Part shown: positions 25,478 to 37,429 of the stretch, in pieces | Layout of the letters: each line of letters starts with the position of its first letter | Position numbering within the stretch: position 1 is the first letter of the stretch | Position numbers and translations under genes: made by a program | DNA from: Rosellinia necatrix | Taxonomy: Eukaryota; Ascomycota; Sordariomycetes; Xylariales; Xylariaceae | DNA length: 64,000 nt | NCBI GenBank assembly: GCA_021209875.1 | Contig: JAGYVD010000002.1 | Coordinates: forward strand, 5,518,001 to 5,582,000 | Direction: 5' to 3' | The notes under the pieces: generated by a model | The model's database searches: none | What the model saw: the letters and a program-made list of their open reading frames with translations, nothing else | Told to the model about the DNA's origin: nothing

Positions 25478-26780
25478 TTAAGGCTCGGGAGCGTATCCGG
25501 CTGGGGGATGCTGCCCATCCGGGATGGCCACCTTGGTACCGTAGTAGACGGGGGCGGAGCTCCCCTTCCAAGTCTTCTTGATGCTGGGGAGCACCGTACG
25601 TCCGCACTCGCTGGTAGACACTAGATTGGGCCCAGGATATTGCTGGTTGCCACCGTCGTGGTTGAAGACGCCCGCGTACGACCAGTTGAAGTACATCTGG
25701 GAGAGCTCCACCTCGCCATCCCACGGCCGCACAACGTCGCCGGTCTTATCGGCGACGACCTTGAAGACATTGGCGCCGACGTCCCAGCGACCCAGCGTGT
25801 GGAGCCCCCAGTTGGCGGAGACGGTGGCGATCTCGCTGTAGTGGTTGTAGTAGTTCTCGTCGACAGTCCCGACTAGGTGCTTGGGCACAGCGTCGCCGAG
25901 GAGGATGCCGAGGACCCTGTTCTGTGTGGAGTAGGATTCGTTCTCGTCGAAAGTGACGAGGACGAGGGTGTTCTGCATGAAGCGCTTATCGTTGAGCAGA
26001 GGCTCGAGGAAGCTGCGCGTCCAGGTGCCGGCAACACTGACGTCGGTGTCGTGTCCGTCGCTCGTCATGTTCGGAGTGATGAACATCCACTGCGGCAGCT
26101 TCTTGTTCTCAAGGTCCTTGTGGAAATGCGTAAGGTTCTTGATAACGGCGAGGCGGTCGATGACCCCAGCAGCGGAGTTGTAGTTCATTGCTGGGTTATG
26201 TTTGCGGACGTAGTCATTCTTGCCGTTTGCGTGGTTGATCCAGGCATTGCCTTGGAAGCCAGTAAAGGGCTGATCTTCCTGGTAATGGCCCCACGAAATG
26301 CCCTTGTCCTCGAGAAGGTCGACAATGGTGGATACGTTCCTGTCCACCTGGGTGAAGTCGTCATGTTGCATGCCGAAGTAGTCACCTCCGATGGCGGCGA
26401 TATAGTTTGGCTGCGAAGGATGCGTCACAGCGTGATAACCGCTGAGGGTGATGCCCTTCTTGGCAAGCCAGGCGAGGTTTGCTATGGGGCGTGTTAGTTG
26501 GTGTGTGTGTGTTTGTGTGTGCTTGAGCGAACGCCCACTCAGTGCGGGGAGTTAGACACGTACGGTCGTTAATTGCCATCTCGTAGTTGGTGTTCTCGAG
26601 CCAGACGACGGCGAAGCGGTCAAAAGCCTTGCCCTTGACGTGGCTCGTCGGGCTCAGGGTCTTCGCGGTAGCAGCGGCAGCGGCGACTTCTGCGGTGCCC
26701 GTAGCCGTGTACATGTTCTCAACCTGAGCGGCCACGCCGCCGGCGAGTAGCAAAACGGATGGAACGAAAGAACGCATCAT
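25478..26780 (-). CDS. Secreted acid phosphatase, phosphoesterase family (PhoA type)
   Basis: Exon 1 is 26780-26564 and exon 2 is 26481-25478, with an 82-nt intron (GTACGT..TAG). The product is 406 residues, or 405 if the second Met at 26777 is used. A signal peptide (FVPSVLLLAGGVAAQ) marks the start; the frame runs 12 codons further up but loses this feature. Family motifs follow in order: VVWLENTNY, HPSQPNYIAAIGG, a central NMTSDGHDTD, and LVTFDENESY. Together these form the metal-binding active site of PF04185 phosphoesterases. Several N-glycosylation sequons are visible. The enzyme would hydrolyse phosphate monoesters outside the cell or in the wall. Family known, substrate inferred. Confidence 0.93.
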
Positions 26781-28767
26781 GGGGTCTGACGACAATTCGC
26801 TATTCGCAACTCGCAACTCGTTCGATCTCGACCTCCGACAGTAGCGAGGTTAAGAAAGATGCACAGAAAAAGAACGCGTCAGGAAGATCCGCCTGGCTTT
26901 TTGATAGCTAGGATGGAGCGGTGCCGATACGCCGAGCTCCCGTGACGAACCCCAGGAGCTTCCCGAATGGAACTGGTTGCATACGCAGCGGCGTACGCGG
27001 GGTGGCGCCGGGGTGGCGATTGGAGTTCCCCGGCGCCCCTCCCCATTGTAAAGTCCCTCTCGTTCTCTTGTTGGTGGCGCTATGGTGACTACTTGTGCGT
27101 ACAAGTAGGTAGTGTAGTATGCCCTTTGGCAACTAGCCAGGGGGTGATCGAATCCTCCTAGACGATCCCACTCATCCCCACCGCCCTCCCGCCACAAGCC
27201 TCAATATTCAGCTACTTTTCGTGGACGGTACAAGGTATCCTGCTCCCGATGGGTTTCTTGTTGTTGGCTCTAGTTGGCAATGGTAATAGATCGAGTGCAT
27301 GGCTCTTCCGTTTATATGGGAGACCTCTTGAGGGCCCGCTGCTCAAGTACTGATGAGCAGTAAGACAGGTTGGAGTAGTGAGGACACCGCAACATCACGC
27401 CCCAGCATGTAACGCAGTCTACAAGCAGAACATGTGGAGAGAGGTGGAGAGACAGACCATGATCTATGTACTTATGCGGTACGCTAGTCTAGCGTAGTCA
27501 TTATTCTGTTGACCATCGACCGACACACGATCTACCGGGAAGGGAGCTTGTTATCCAACCATATGCTCCTGGCAACCTAGTGTAGCGTACATGCCGGCGT
27601 TCGATCGCACACATGTCTAGGAAACAGGTCACCCTGGGTCGATCTCAATAATAACTGACAGAGCCGAAGGGAGAGTGGAAGACAGGACAGAGGGCAGAGG
27701 GCAGAGGGTAAAGGGCAGACGGTAGAGAAGAGGGTAGAAAAAGGTTGGAATAGCTCCAGAAGCGAGGCAACATGCCCTGACAGGGATCGAAATAAGGCCA
27801 TAGTCGAGTGATGGACGAATTGATGGACGAATTGATGGACGTATTTGGTGGACGTACGGATGCGGGCTGATGAGGCTTTATTATTGTTGATGAGGGCAAT
27901 AAGAAGGTGGGCACGTGTGGGTTTGATGGCCAAGCATTGGCAGCGCTAAAACAAGAATCTGCCACTACCGTACCAAGCTTCATCCGAAGAATGCTTATGC
28001 ACATACCCAGATACCACCTAATACCAGTAAGGCTTGGTTCCGGTTATTGGATGCGACGCTAGATAGTATCGAGTTAGACTACTGAAGAGAGCACCGTAGC
28101 GTGCAAGTACATACTGTACGTGGTAACTATTGCAGTGGTACACTCGTTGCCGAGGTTACTAATATCTGTCGAATGATTTGCTGTTTTCCCTGGCCCCCCC
28201 TGGTCTGCCTGCCTCTTATCGAGAGTGACCTTCCTGCGGGCTTACTTAAGTGCCCATAGTGCCTACTGAATTATGGAATTGTCGGAGAAGCTGCTGTCCA
28301 GGAAGTCGGGTGGGTTCCTTTGGCCACCTGCTGATTGCCAGGGTGCCGATTGACTTACAACTACACTACAGTGTCTACCTACCTGGGAGTTATTTTCTCC
28401 TACGCGCCTCAAGCCGCCTCGTGTCAGCTTTTGACCTTGACCTGGTTGACTTCTTCGTGCCTCTCAACCCCTTTTGAATGCTCACTTATTCCTGCGACAA
28501 ATACCTACTGGTACCTGTTATCTAGTCCAAGTGGAAAGTCAGCCAAGACTAGCATAGGTTCCAATTTTTATCAGCATTTGAGCTTCGCCCTACCCCGATG
28601 GCCACTCCGAGCCTTGGCCTCATCCCGCTTGACATATAATCCGGCTCCGATGAACGGTGTTGTTTTCGTGCATCCGTCGCTCTCCCATTGAAGCAGCCAA
28701 TTAATGTATCGCATCTCATTTCACCCCACGGTCCCCTACGTCAGGAGGAGTAGGCAATAAGTAGAGA
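26781..28767. other. Intergenic stretch with short tandem repeats
   Basis: It holds the upstream regions of the flanking divergent genes. A 12-bp unit (TGATGGACGAAT) is repeated in tandem at 27809-27840, and a 7-bp GGGCAGA/GGGTAAA array lies at about 27688-27722. Minus ORFs at 27577-28004 span these repeats and look spurious. A pyrimidine-rich leader precedes the transporter start. Confidence 0.5.
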
Positions 28768-29700
28768 ATGGGGCTCTTCGATCATATCCCTAGCTGGAGC
28801 GAGCGACGGCCGGCTTACTCTACGGTGCCTACGACACCAACTGCAGTGGCCGATGCCTCGCCGACCCATGATGCGAGGAGTGAATATGGCTGCTTGAATG
28901 CCACCGGGGCACGCCCCTGGCTGTCCCGATTCCTCGCCGATTTCACTCTGGGCTTCGCTGATGGGCTTACCGTACCATTTGCCCTGACTGCAGGCCTCTC
29001 ATCACTGGGCAAGACTAATACAGTCATCTACGCCGGCATAGCTGAGGTATGTGCCGGCTGCATCAGTATGGGTATTGGTGGTTATCTCGCCGCGAATGGG
29101 GAGCAGAGGCCCGACATGGCGAAGGACCACAAGAGCCCCAAAGATGATGACGGTGACCAGGACGAAGAGAAGTCTACATCCTCTGTAAGCCTCCTTCGGA
29201 ATCAAGAGGTCATTGATTACATAGCTCCACTCCAACTACCACCAGAATTATTGCGGGATGTCATAGCCCATGCCGAGTCACTGCCGGAGACTGCAGTACG
29301 GATCTGTGACGACTCGTATCTCGCAAGAGACAAGCAGACACTGAAGCCTCCCAAGTTATCGCCGCTCCTCTCCGGTCTCTCGGTCGCCCTCGGATACCTG
29401 CTGGGGGGACTCTTGCCCCTCGCCCCCTACTTCTTCGTTGAGAGTGTCACTGAGGGGTTAATATGGAGTTTTGGTATCTGCGTTGTAGCCCTGTTCATCT
29501 TCGGGTTCACTAAGGAATGTGTGCTACGGGTTAATTCCGTAAACCACGAGCGGGGCTCAAAGGCCGTGACAGGTCGGCTACTCCGGTGGAATTTGGTCAA
29601 ATATGGCTTGTGGGAAGGAGCCAGGATGGTTGTATTCGGCAGTATTGCGGCCGTTGCAGCCGTTTTGTGTGTTAGCCTCTTTGAAGGTGTCATGTCATAA
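28768..29700 (+). CDS. CCC1/VIT-type vacuolar iron or manganese transporter
   Basis: A single exon of 310 codons. The first membrane segment carries the family signature GFADGLTVPFALTAGLSSLG (residues about 60-79), and the second has CISMGIGGYLA. A hydrophilic, acidic loop (DDDGDQDEE) and an amphipathic part corresponding to the cytosolic metal-binding region follow. Three more hydrophobic segments lie in the C-terminal third, giving the usual five. These proteins move Fe2+ or Mn2+ from cytosol into the vacuole for storage and detoxification. The start Met fits family length. The next gene is convergent, with 147 bases between the two stops. Confidence 0.93.
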   Translation: MGLFDHIPSWSERRPAYSTVPTTPTAVADASPTHDARSEYGCLNATGARPWLSRFLADFTLGFADGLTVPFALTAGLSSLGKTNTVIYAGIAEVCAGCISMGIGGYLAANGEQRPDMAKDHKSPKDDDGDQDEEKSTSSVSLLRNQEVIDYIAPLQLPPELLRDVIAHAESLPETAVRICDDSYLARDKQTLKPPKLSPLLSGLSVALGYLLGGLLPLAPYFFVESVTEGLIWSFGICVVALFIFGFTKECVLRVNSVNHERGSKAVTGRLLRWNLVKYGLWEGARMVVFGSIAAVAAVLCVSLFEGVMS

Positions 29701-29847
29701 GTCACTCGTAACCATCCTTTTTATGCGCGATCAATAGCGACTTATAGAGTATGTTATATCAAGACTAAACTGGTATACCGGGGCATACTCGTCATATGGT
29801 GGCCGTGCCGCTTCTGTAAAACCCCGCCCTATCCTACCCCTTTCCTA

Positions 29848-30595
29848 CTACATGGGAGGTGGCCCGCCTCTACCAACTCCTGGTATTATCGGCGGTGGTC
29901 CCCCGGGAATCGGCGGGGGGCCACCGCCTCTTCCCATCATGGGAGGGCCGCCACGACCAACCGGCATCCCCATGCCGAGAGGCACCCCAATACCGAGGGG
30001 TGGGCCCATATACCCAGGAGTAGGGACGGCCCATCGTCCCGCAACAGGAGGAGGCATTCCCGGAGGGGCCATCCCCGGAGGGGGCATTCCTGACATGGGC
30101 CGTGCTGGTTGTTCCCATTGCTCTTCATTCGCCGAGCCAACCGCAGAGCCAACACCACCGTTGTTAGATGGGCCGTTCGAATCCTCCGAGCTGTCCGAGC
30201 CGCTATCACTAGGAGAGTCGCTCGGCCCGCTTTGGCGACCTGCACGTCTTGAACGACGTGGGCGCGCACGGCCTATAGAAGACTATGTCAATCGTCGACA
30301 GGTTGGCGGGAGGTTCGCCGAAGAGATTACCTTTCCGACAACAAACCCAAACGACCAACAGCAATACCACTATAACTACAACTCCGCTTAAAATAGCCCC
30401 AACATAGCTAGAGCTCGGATCTGGCGAGCTCGCAGCTGGCGTAACGGTAATTGGTGTTGCCGAGGACACACCATTCCCAAGCGTCAATGTTCTAATTAGT
30501 GTTGACTCTAGCTTCGAAATTGTAAGGGTGCGGATGCCATTAGGGGCTGGTATTTGCCTTTCATTTAGAGTCGTTTGGTGTCTTGACATTCTCAC
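29848..30595 (-). CDS. Single-pass membrane protein with Arg-rich juxtamembrane part and Pro/Gly-rich tail
   Basis: Two exons, 30595-30331 and 30272-29848, with a 58-nt intron (GTAATC..TAG) give 229 codons. A second Met two codons later could be the start. The order is: a Thr/Ser-rich N-terminal ectodomain-like part without a cleavable signal; one strong membrane segment (GAILSGVVVIVVLLLVVWV, about residues 67-85) followed by CCRKG; a basic RRSRR-type stretch; an acidic Ser/Asp segment; and a tail of MPPPGMAPPG and GRGGPP repeats. Type I/III topology with a cytosolic proline-rich tail is inferred from the positive charges after the membrane segment. Such tails often bind SH3 or WW domains, but no partner can be named. 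Function unknown. Confidence 0.78.
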
Positions 30596-32701
30596 AAAAG
30601 CTGGTGTCTACGTAAAGGGACGAAAGAGTTTCTGCACAGAGTAGCCTTGCCACTAACTCTAGATAACACGCCCCTGGGTCGCCGACCCCTGAGGTCCCAA
30701 TATGCCCATATGTGTGCCGCCGAGGACGGGGACAACCCTCCTGATACATGCCCACAGCTTAGCCATCATCATCAGTCATCATGTTTACCTACTTTCCGAG
30801 ACTCGCGTCTGCAGACTAGCTGCACCTCAGCAGCTGCACCATTCCCATTTTTCCCATTTCCCTATTTTAGTACATTGTTGTTGAATAATGCGATATACGT
30901 CTCTCTTCAGCAGCCGAGACGCGACCCAACTACTGGTAGCATTCCTGACCGCCTCTCGCTTTGGGCTAAACGCCTCTGCAACATCCCGATACCTGCAGGC
31001 TACTTACATCATTCATAGGCCGCGTTGAACCAACCACAATACAGAAAAACGATTGAGACGAGAGACGACCATTACGATTCGCCACGCCACAAGAACCTGC
31101 CGTACCCGTTACCTGCTTCCACGACATGCCCCCTCACCTGCCGTTCGACAACGCGCTCCTCAAGCGACCGAGCCTGCCCCCTGTTTTTGATTGCCCGAGA
31201 CTAAGGGATTCGCGAATCGCAAATGCCGAGAATCGCCTAGCTCGATACTGCACGTAGCCATGTTTTTGGTGACGCGACGGTTCGTCCAACCTGGCACCGG
31301 TGATACACGGAATCCCACACCTGGGGAATACGCACTTTCGGCGTCGAATATATGGCTAGCGTCACGTTCTTTTTAGAATTTGATGGGCGCTCACAGCCCG
31401 GCGGCGGGAACGCTCTCCTCGTTGAAACTGCAGGCTGTCTATATTCGAGGCCCTATACCTAGATCCCTTATTACGAGAAATACGAATACCCAATTAGAAA
31501 CATCGCGTATGTTACATAAAACAGGTCCTGTAGAACACAGATAGTGGGAGTCTGTTGAGAAACCACAATTGCCAAAACCAGAGCAAAAAAGAGCAATTAC
31601 TCATCAGGATCCAGTGCTATTTTCGTATTGTGTTCTTCGTGTTGGCAAATAAATTCCTTAACATCTCTCGTCTAGGCGGCCTTCGCGACAACGGGTATGT
31701 ACGTCTACGAACGCCATCGGATGCATAATAAAGTTACCTATACCAAGGCCTGCGGCATTTGAGGAACGTGGGCCATTATTTCTCCAGAAGCTGGCGACGC
31801 CGTTGTCTCTGATGATGTGTACCAAACGCTATAACCCGACAATTAAGGGCTGAGTGGGGGTGGCTGCGCTTAGGAGAGGCAACGCCAACGCCACGAGTTG
31901 GAAAACATACCACGCCAAGACATGTATCTGCCTTCTATAATATAGTCCTAGATCACACCTCCCTACACTTGTAAGCGCCTTGAAAGCCCCAGTTACAGAT
32001 AGGCGTAATAACCTCACCGTTGAATTTCTAATGGAAGGAAACAAAAATTGTCTCACAAGGGAGAAGAGGATTATTTGGCAGAGTAGAATCTTACGAATCT
32101 TGTGAATAGATCGGCAAAAGCCGAATACAAATAGTCACAACACAACCTAACGAGTTGAGCTCGTAATACGATTCGTGTGAAATCTTCCAAGGGTATAGTT
32201 ATAGAATCCGAAAATAAGACCTCTCGTGCAGTTTGCCATGGTGTGCGGCTACCCATGGCGTACAGCAGTACCCAGCCTAGTATGTACACGTTACATATAA
32301 ATTTACTTAAATGTAGCTACTATCTGTTCTGGCTTCCTACGTACTGTGTAGGTACTTGCTAGGGGCTCCACGTGGAAGCTAATACATAAATGTTGACGTA
32401 TTTAATTTCCAGTTATTGACATATATCCATCAATCTATCCCGTGGGTGGATAATTTACTGATGTGATAGGTTGCCCTGTTGCCAGTTATTGGAGAAGCTT
32501 TTTTATCAACTTCAGCCTTCGAAAACTATGTACCTAGGGGGTAGTTAAAGAGAGAAATACTCCTCTGCTGGCGGAGGGGAGGGGCCCTCGGTTATTCATC
32601 CTGTAGGCCTTGATTAGGCTGAAACATAGAAACGGGTTGGTGACCTCTGGCTAGGGGTTGATAATTAAAATTTAGACACGTTGCAGACAACAAGAAACCA
32701 A
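30596..32701. other. Intergenic stretch, no supported gene
   Basis: ORFs at 30647-31018 (+), 31191-31376 (+), 31829-32056 (-) and 32071-32289 (-) are short and lack domain or start evidence. No repeats of note were seen. Confidence 0.5.
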
Positions 32702-32804
32702 CCCAATGTGGTGTACTGGTTGCACGCCCAGCTCACATCGGACCCTGCTTGGGTGCGGTGATACCAAGGGAAGGGAAGACCGGGTTCGATCCCCGGCATT
32801 GGGA
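32702..32804 (+). tRNA. tRNA-like Pol III gene, probably intron-containing or degenerate; identity unresolved
   Basis: A 7-bp acceptor stem pairs CCCAATG (32702-32708) with CATTGGG (32797-32803). An A-box-like sequence TGGTGTACTGG, a D-arm with GTGT/GCAC pairing and a perfect B box GGTTCGATCCC in a 5-bp T stem (CCGGG/CCCGG) are present. T runs at about 32810-32814 and 32818-32828 would terminate Pol III. The total of 103 nt exceeds a normal tRNA by about 30. A CCCAG stem with loop CTCACA would put anticodon CAC (Val) at 34-36, but its 3' partner is not in the expected place, and a hairpin CTTGG..CCAAG lies in the extra part. It may be an intron-containing tRNA, a tRNA pseudogene or a tRNA-derived SINE head. 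Confidence 0.5.
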
Positions 32805-35394
32805 TTAAATTTTTAAGTTTTTTTTTTTGCACTTTCCTTTTATTACCCTTGACATACTGTAGGTACCTAGGCCAAGAAGATCGATAGATCTCGACGAAGG
32901 AGGGAAGGTGCGGATGGAGGGGGAGTCTTGGACAAACATAGCATGGGAAGAAGGAGTTGTATTCAAGATCCCTACATACAGTGATGGTTCATCCCGTTTG
33001 TACAGGGCGGACAGATGGCCCTGGGTAGGGATGAATCCCAGTAGCCAGCCGTTCCTTCATCTGTGCCATAGTTCCCCAGTTATCCTTGAGCGAAAGCCCG
33101 TGGCCTGCCTCTTCGATTTTGTCTAGATATACGTGATTGTGCGCTGGGTTCCAACCGATTCAGACCAGCAGTACATAGTACCTCTACAAAACAACTTACC
33201 CAGCAGCCCCCGTTTATGGGAGTCTGGTACTGCCCTGTTAGTACAGTCCCCTATCCACCTTGCTATACGTAGTTATAAATATGCACTATAGTGTTTAAGC
33301 TGCGCTATTTTGTATCTTTATTAACCATGAACGGCAAATACAGTTTCGATAGTCAGAACTACTTTTTATAATACTACAACTCGACCTGTCCTTATTTCTT
33401 CACCAGGTAGATATTACTATAACGCTCTTTTTGCATTGTTTTACTCAACTCTACAGACCTTGCGGCGCTATACGACTAGAGTAACGCGAAAATCAACTAT
33501 CCTGTTAAACTAGCGTAGAAATAAAAGCTCTGACACCACAAAGGATGAATTTTTGATGACACCCGCCGTAGCAGCGACAATCCAGACACCAATACGTGCA
33601 TAAGCATCTTTAGAGAAGAGAACATCCCCTAGAAAGGGCAAATCTGCAGTGGTCTACGATGATCAATCGGACTAATATTTTATCCCTATCGGTCGTCTAA
33701 AGTAGGAAGCAGAAGACGTTAGCCTATGTCGGTCGTTGTCGCCAAGCATATTCTCAAGACTTCGCAACGCCGATGATTTGAACGTTTGCTCTCGATATTT
33801 TTCCATTCGTCCATTTATTGACTAGCAACGAGGCGAATGGCTTCTGTTCCGTTTGACGACAGACGCATGGCAAGATGGTTTATGATGGCGACAGCAGCAT
33901 AACTCTTTTTTTCGTTTCGTATTTCACGATAACTTCTTTTCTTACGAGCCGCCATGTATGGAATTGTAGTCTTTAACTACAAAAATAAGTTGACTATCCT
34001 TTTTTAGGTGATATGCCCACTATGAATAACATTTTGCGCGTAATAGTAGCCGAATACGGATCTATCTACCCACCGTACGACCATGATGCATACACAGGGA
34101 TTGCCTGCCACATTATTACTCTATAAAATGTAACGGGCTGGGTAGCAATATCTGATCCTGCTGATGCCTTGCCGCCTTGATACAGCAGAAAAAGCCCCTG
34201 TGGCGGTGTCACGGAACAGGAGCGCAACTCTATACCACGACACTAGTATCAAAAGTAGTACGTTGCCAAGTCGAGCACTTGACCGCCTGAAGCGGTATAT
34301 ATACCTATGGTTGCAGTGGTATTGCCATAGCAGCATTATGAACATTCAAATATGAATTTATGCAACTAGTATAATATTCCTTGCAACTTAGTTTATCTGG
34401 ATGGTCTGTATACAATCTAGAATTAGCCATTTGGTCGCCGGCTAATGCATGGTTACATTATAGATACTATGGAAAGCGAATGATCTATTCAATAGTGAAA
34501 GTTATAGCTGCCTAAAGAGCAAACGGGCTTAATTAATATGGTTACCTGATTGAATTACAAAATTTTCGACAATACCTACCAAGCTGGGTAGTATTCGGAG
34601 TTGCGTACATATCACACACACATCACGCCTTTTCCCAAACCAAGTCTATAGCGGCACTCTACGCTTATTCATCCCCTTTCGGGATACCTCGGGCGCCGAA
34701 GATGTAGGAAAATGAGTGGCCAACGAGCATACTATTGCATAGAATAGAGGAGTGGATATAAGTGGTATTGAGGGCGATGTGGATCGGTATCCGTTTGTAT
34801 GACAACGGAGCGGTTCGTCGGGTAGGCAGACGTATTCGAGAGGCTCTCCTTCAACCAGCGGGGTCGGGCCGATACAACACTATTTTCACGCTGACGCCTA
34901 ATCTTCTGGCGCCAGCAGAAGTCAGTGGCGTTCATATTTATTGTCTCCTCGCATGCACTGGGGGAGGGGAAGGGAGTGGGTATTATTAGTATCCCAAGAA
35001 ATATGTGTTAGCAGGGGTGGCTGTCGCGCGTGCCATATGTGATTCAAGATTTACCTACCTAAGCTAACCTAACCCAGCCGTATTTATACGTTCTCTCTCT
35101 ATCTCTCTCTCTCTCTCTTTTCACACCCTCGGCCGATATTCCGAGTCGGGTCGTTGAGATGTAGGCGTGCGAGAGCGGAAAAACAGGCATGGGTGATTTA
35201 GGTCCGAGCGACGACGATGCGGATGGAGCCAGAACCCAAAAAAAGAAAGTCTTAGCCAGTTAGGGGGGGTTGAACAACCCCATCCACCCCCCCCTCCTTA
35301 GGCAGCCGTTATCAATCTATTCCGCGGGTATGATGGAATGAAAAAAAAATATAAAAAATAAATAAAAAAAATAAAATAAAAATATCAAAACACC
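32805..35394. other. Intergenic stretch, no supported gene
   Basis: The sequence is largely AT-rich, with a CT dinucleotide repeat at about 35090-35118 and an almost pure A/T run at 35340-35388. ORFs at 32908-33126 (+), 34121-34355 (both strands) and 34732-34989 (both strands) have no supporting features. Confidence 0.5.
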
Positions 35395-35667
35395 TTATAC
35401 AGCTACGCCGGAGAGCCTGGCATCGAAGAGCTCGCAGCGCGTGCAGGCGTCCGGCAGCACGTGCGTCCCGGTGGCCCGGAGGCAGCCGCGCAGCGCGCAG
35501 CACAGCGAATGCCGGCCCTGCTTCACGCGGACGACCCTCGCGCGGACGTGGCCGGCGCCCGCCGTCGTCGCCGGACACCCGCAGGCGTGCACGATCGCGA
35601 AGTCCCAGCAGCGGTCGGACCTGGGCACCACCAGCGTCAGGCCGTCGACGCGGACCTTCTGGGCCAT
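35395..35667 (-). CDS. Small Cys-rich protein, uncharacterised
   Basis: A 90-codon frame of high GC content is set sharply against AT-rich DNA on its 3' side. It has eight Cys arranged as CWDF..HACGC..CCALRGC..CTRCE, with a conserved-looking VHACGCP core and a C-terminal VLPDACTRC. No signal peptide is seen, so a cytosolic zinc-binding role is more likely than secretion. The pattern resembles small fungal Cys/His proteins of unknown function, but this is only an impression. The overlapping 246-codon frame on the same strand is Arg/Pro-rich and looks like a GC-driven shadow. Confidence 0.45.
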   Translation of the reverse strand: MAQKVRVDGLTLVVPRSDRCWDFAIVHACGCPATTAGAGHVRARVVRVKQGRHSLCCALRGCLRATGTHVLPDACTRCELFDARLSGVAV

Positions 35668-37429
35668 TGGTGGGGACTCTGTAGGCGGTTGCCGGGTCGG
35701 GTGGGATGTTGATGTAAACTGTGTGTGTGTGTGTGGCCGGTCTTCCCGACTTTGGTGGGATGATGGGATGGGATGGAATGGGATGGAATGGAATGAAACA
35801 CTGTACGCGCTGGGAGGGGGAGAAGGGGTTGCTGATGCCGATGTGGGATGCTCCTCCAGGGAACGTTCGTATTCGGCGTCGGCGGTGTTGGACGAGAGAG
35901 GCGCGTAGAGTGTATTCCGGGCTGCTATCGTCGACAGTGTTGATGGTCTGTTGTGTCCATGGTGGTGGTTGAGGGATTCCCTGCGTGCATTTTATAGCAT
36001 AGCTTGTTTTTGTCCTGTATAGTAAGGTAGGCTGACAATGGTTGGCTCGCACAAAGCGAGGGATGTTTCACGTTTTTTATCTATACTATTGTTTGCACCT
36101 CCCTTTGTTCTTTGTACGCCGTTTGTTCTGTGAAGGGGGCTGTGAATAGGTTGAATCCGTGCTCGCGTGATTGGAGTCCCTTGCTGGGCCGGCCGCTTGG
36201 GCGAACATGTCATATCTTATAGCATCTCTGGCAAGTGTAGATACTATTATACTATAAATGGTATATTGCCTAGTCATATTAGCTAGATTAGCCGCTTGCT
36301 AAGGCTGAACGAGAAGGGCGTTGGGTTCTGGCTATTGTTTGAGTTGAGTTGCCCCAGGGAGCTTATCTTAAACTAGGGAGGTAATTTGGGTAGTTAGATA
36401 GACTATCTGATAGACCCAAGACTTTCGGCATGGAACATTCCGAACGAACAAAGAGTTGACGAAGGGGAGACCAATCAGAGCGAGGGCTGAGAACCAGCTG
36501 GATGACTGGAACTGACAGAGCGAGTTCAGCTGGCATTATGCAGCCTGGCACTGACACGGGGGACCTGTATGGTGCTAGCTAGTTTTGGTTAGCTAGGTGA
36601 AGCGCAAGAGCCTCACCTACACCTGATTTCGCCTGATTGCCTATTCGGTCGCTAGCCCGGTCTCTAGCGCCAAGGGCCAAGGTGCTGGGAGACATGGTAT
36701 CAGGCAGCAGTATTACTTCATACCCCTCTGGACATCGGGCCAATCCCACGTAGGCATCCTATGCAGGTATCCACCCGGACATCCCACAACCGGCATCCCA
36801 CGACTCGCCATCACCACATACACACACACCCATTCCCATCGACATAGCGGTCGCTAGCTCAACAAACAACCAACCACGGGCGGCATCAGGTGCAGAGCGC
36901 AGAGTGCAAAGGGCACATCACATTCGCTATAGTTAGTTAACTATTATACGTCGTCAGGTCTTTCTCTGGGTAACTATAACTACTGTCTGGATCGATCCAC
37001 TCCCTCATCGCACTGGCTCATCCCACTGGCTCATCCCACTTGGCATGTCAAGACGAGTCCGTCAATTCCAGGCACCGAAATTACCCACCAACGGCCGGGC
37101 CACACTCTGCTACCTGCCTACCTACCTTACTCAAGGCAGCGACAACTATTAACTTTTGCCATCGAGCCGACTCCGACCCTACAGCGTTTTCCTTCTGCCA
37201 TGTTCCCCTTGAAATCCAGATACCCCCCTTCTCTATCGCCGTGATTCCTTTCCCAGTATCATGACATTACTACGAGAAACAATTACTGCCATCTAATTGC
37301 ACCTATTTAATTGTCTCCACTTTGATATATCCTTCCAAGCCAAGCCAAGCAAAGCAACATATCGAAATCTCACACCCTCCGCATCAGCTCACCTGATTAT
37401 TGCCGGCCGTTTGGTCGTCACCTGCCACG
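35668..37429. other. Intergenic stretch with GGAAT/GGGAT repeat
   Basis: A pentamer array (GGGATGGGATGGAATG type) lies at 35757-35796 and a GT run just before it near 35719-35734. ORFs in 35721-36277 overlap on several frames and are not supported. Pyrimidine-rich DNA with CTACCTACC repeats precedes the next start codon at 37430. Confidence 0.5.

Noticed and set aside
25640..26497. Plus-strand frames of 78 and 206 codons opposite the acid phosphatase
   Set aside because: They mirror the coding exon on the other strand and have no family features.
27577..28004. Minus-strand ORFs with INSS and LPSALCPL repeats
   Set aside because: These repeats come from the 12-bp and 7-bp tandem arrays and do not suggest a real protein.
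35757..35796. GGAAT/GGGAT array as a centromere-like satellite
   Set aside because: Only about eight units; a simple local microsatellite is the plain explanation.
35312..36052. 246-codon minus-strand frame rich in Arg and Pro
   Set aside because: It overlaps the Cys-rich 90-codon frame out of phase, is dominated by GC-driven Arg/Ala/Pro and ends in a poly-Phe/Ile stretch translated from the A/T run.
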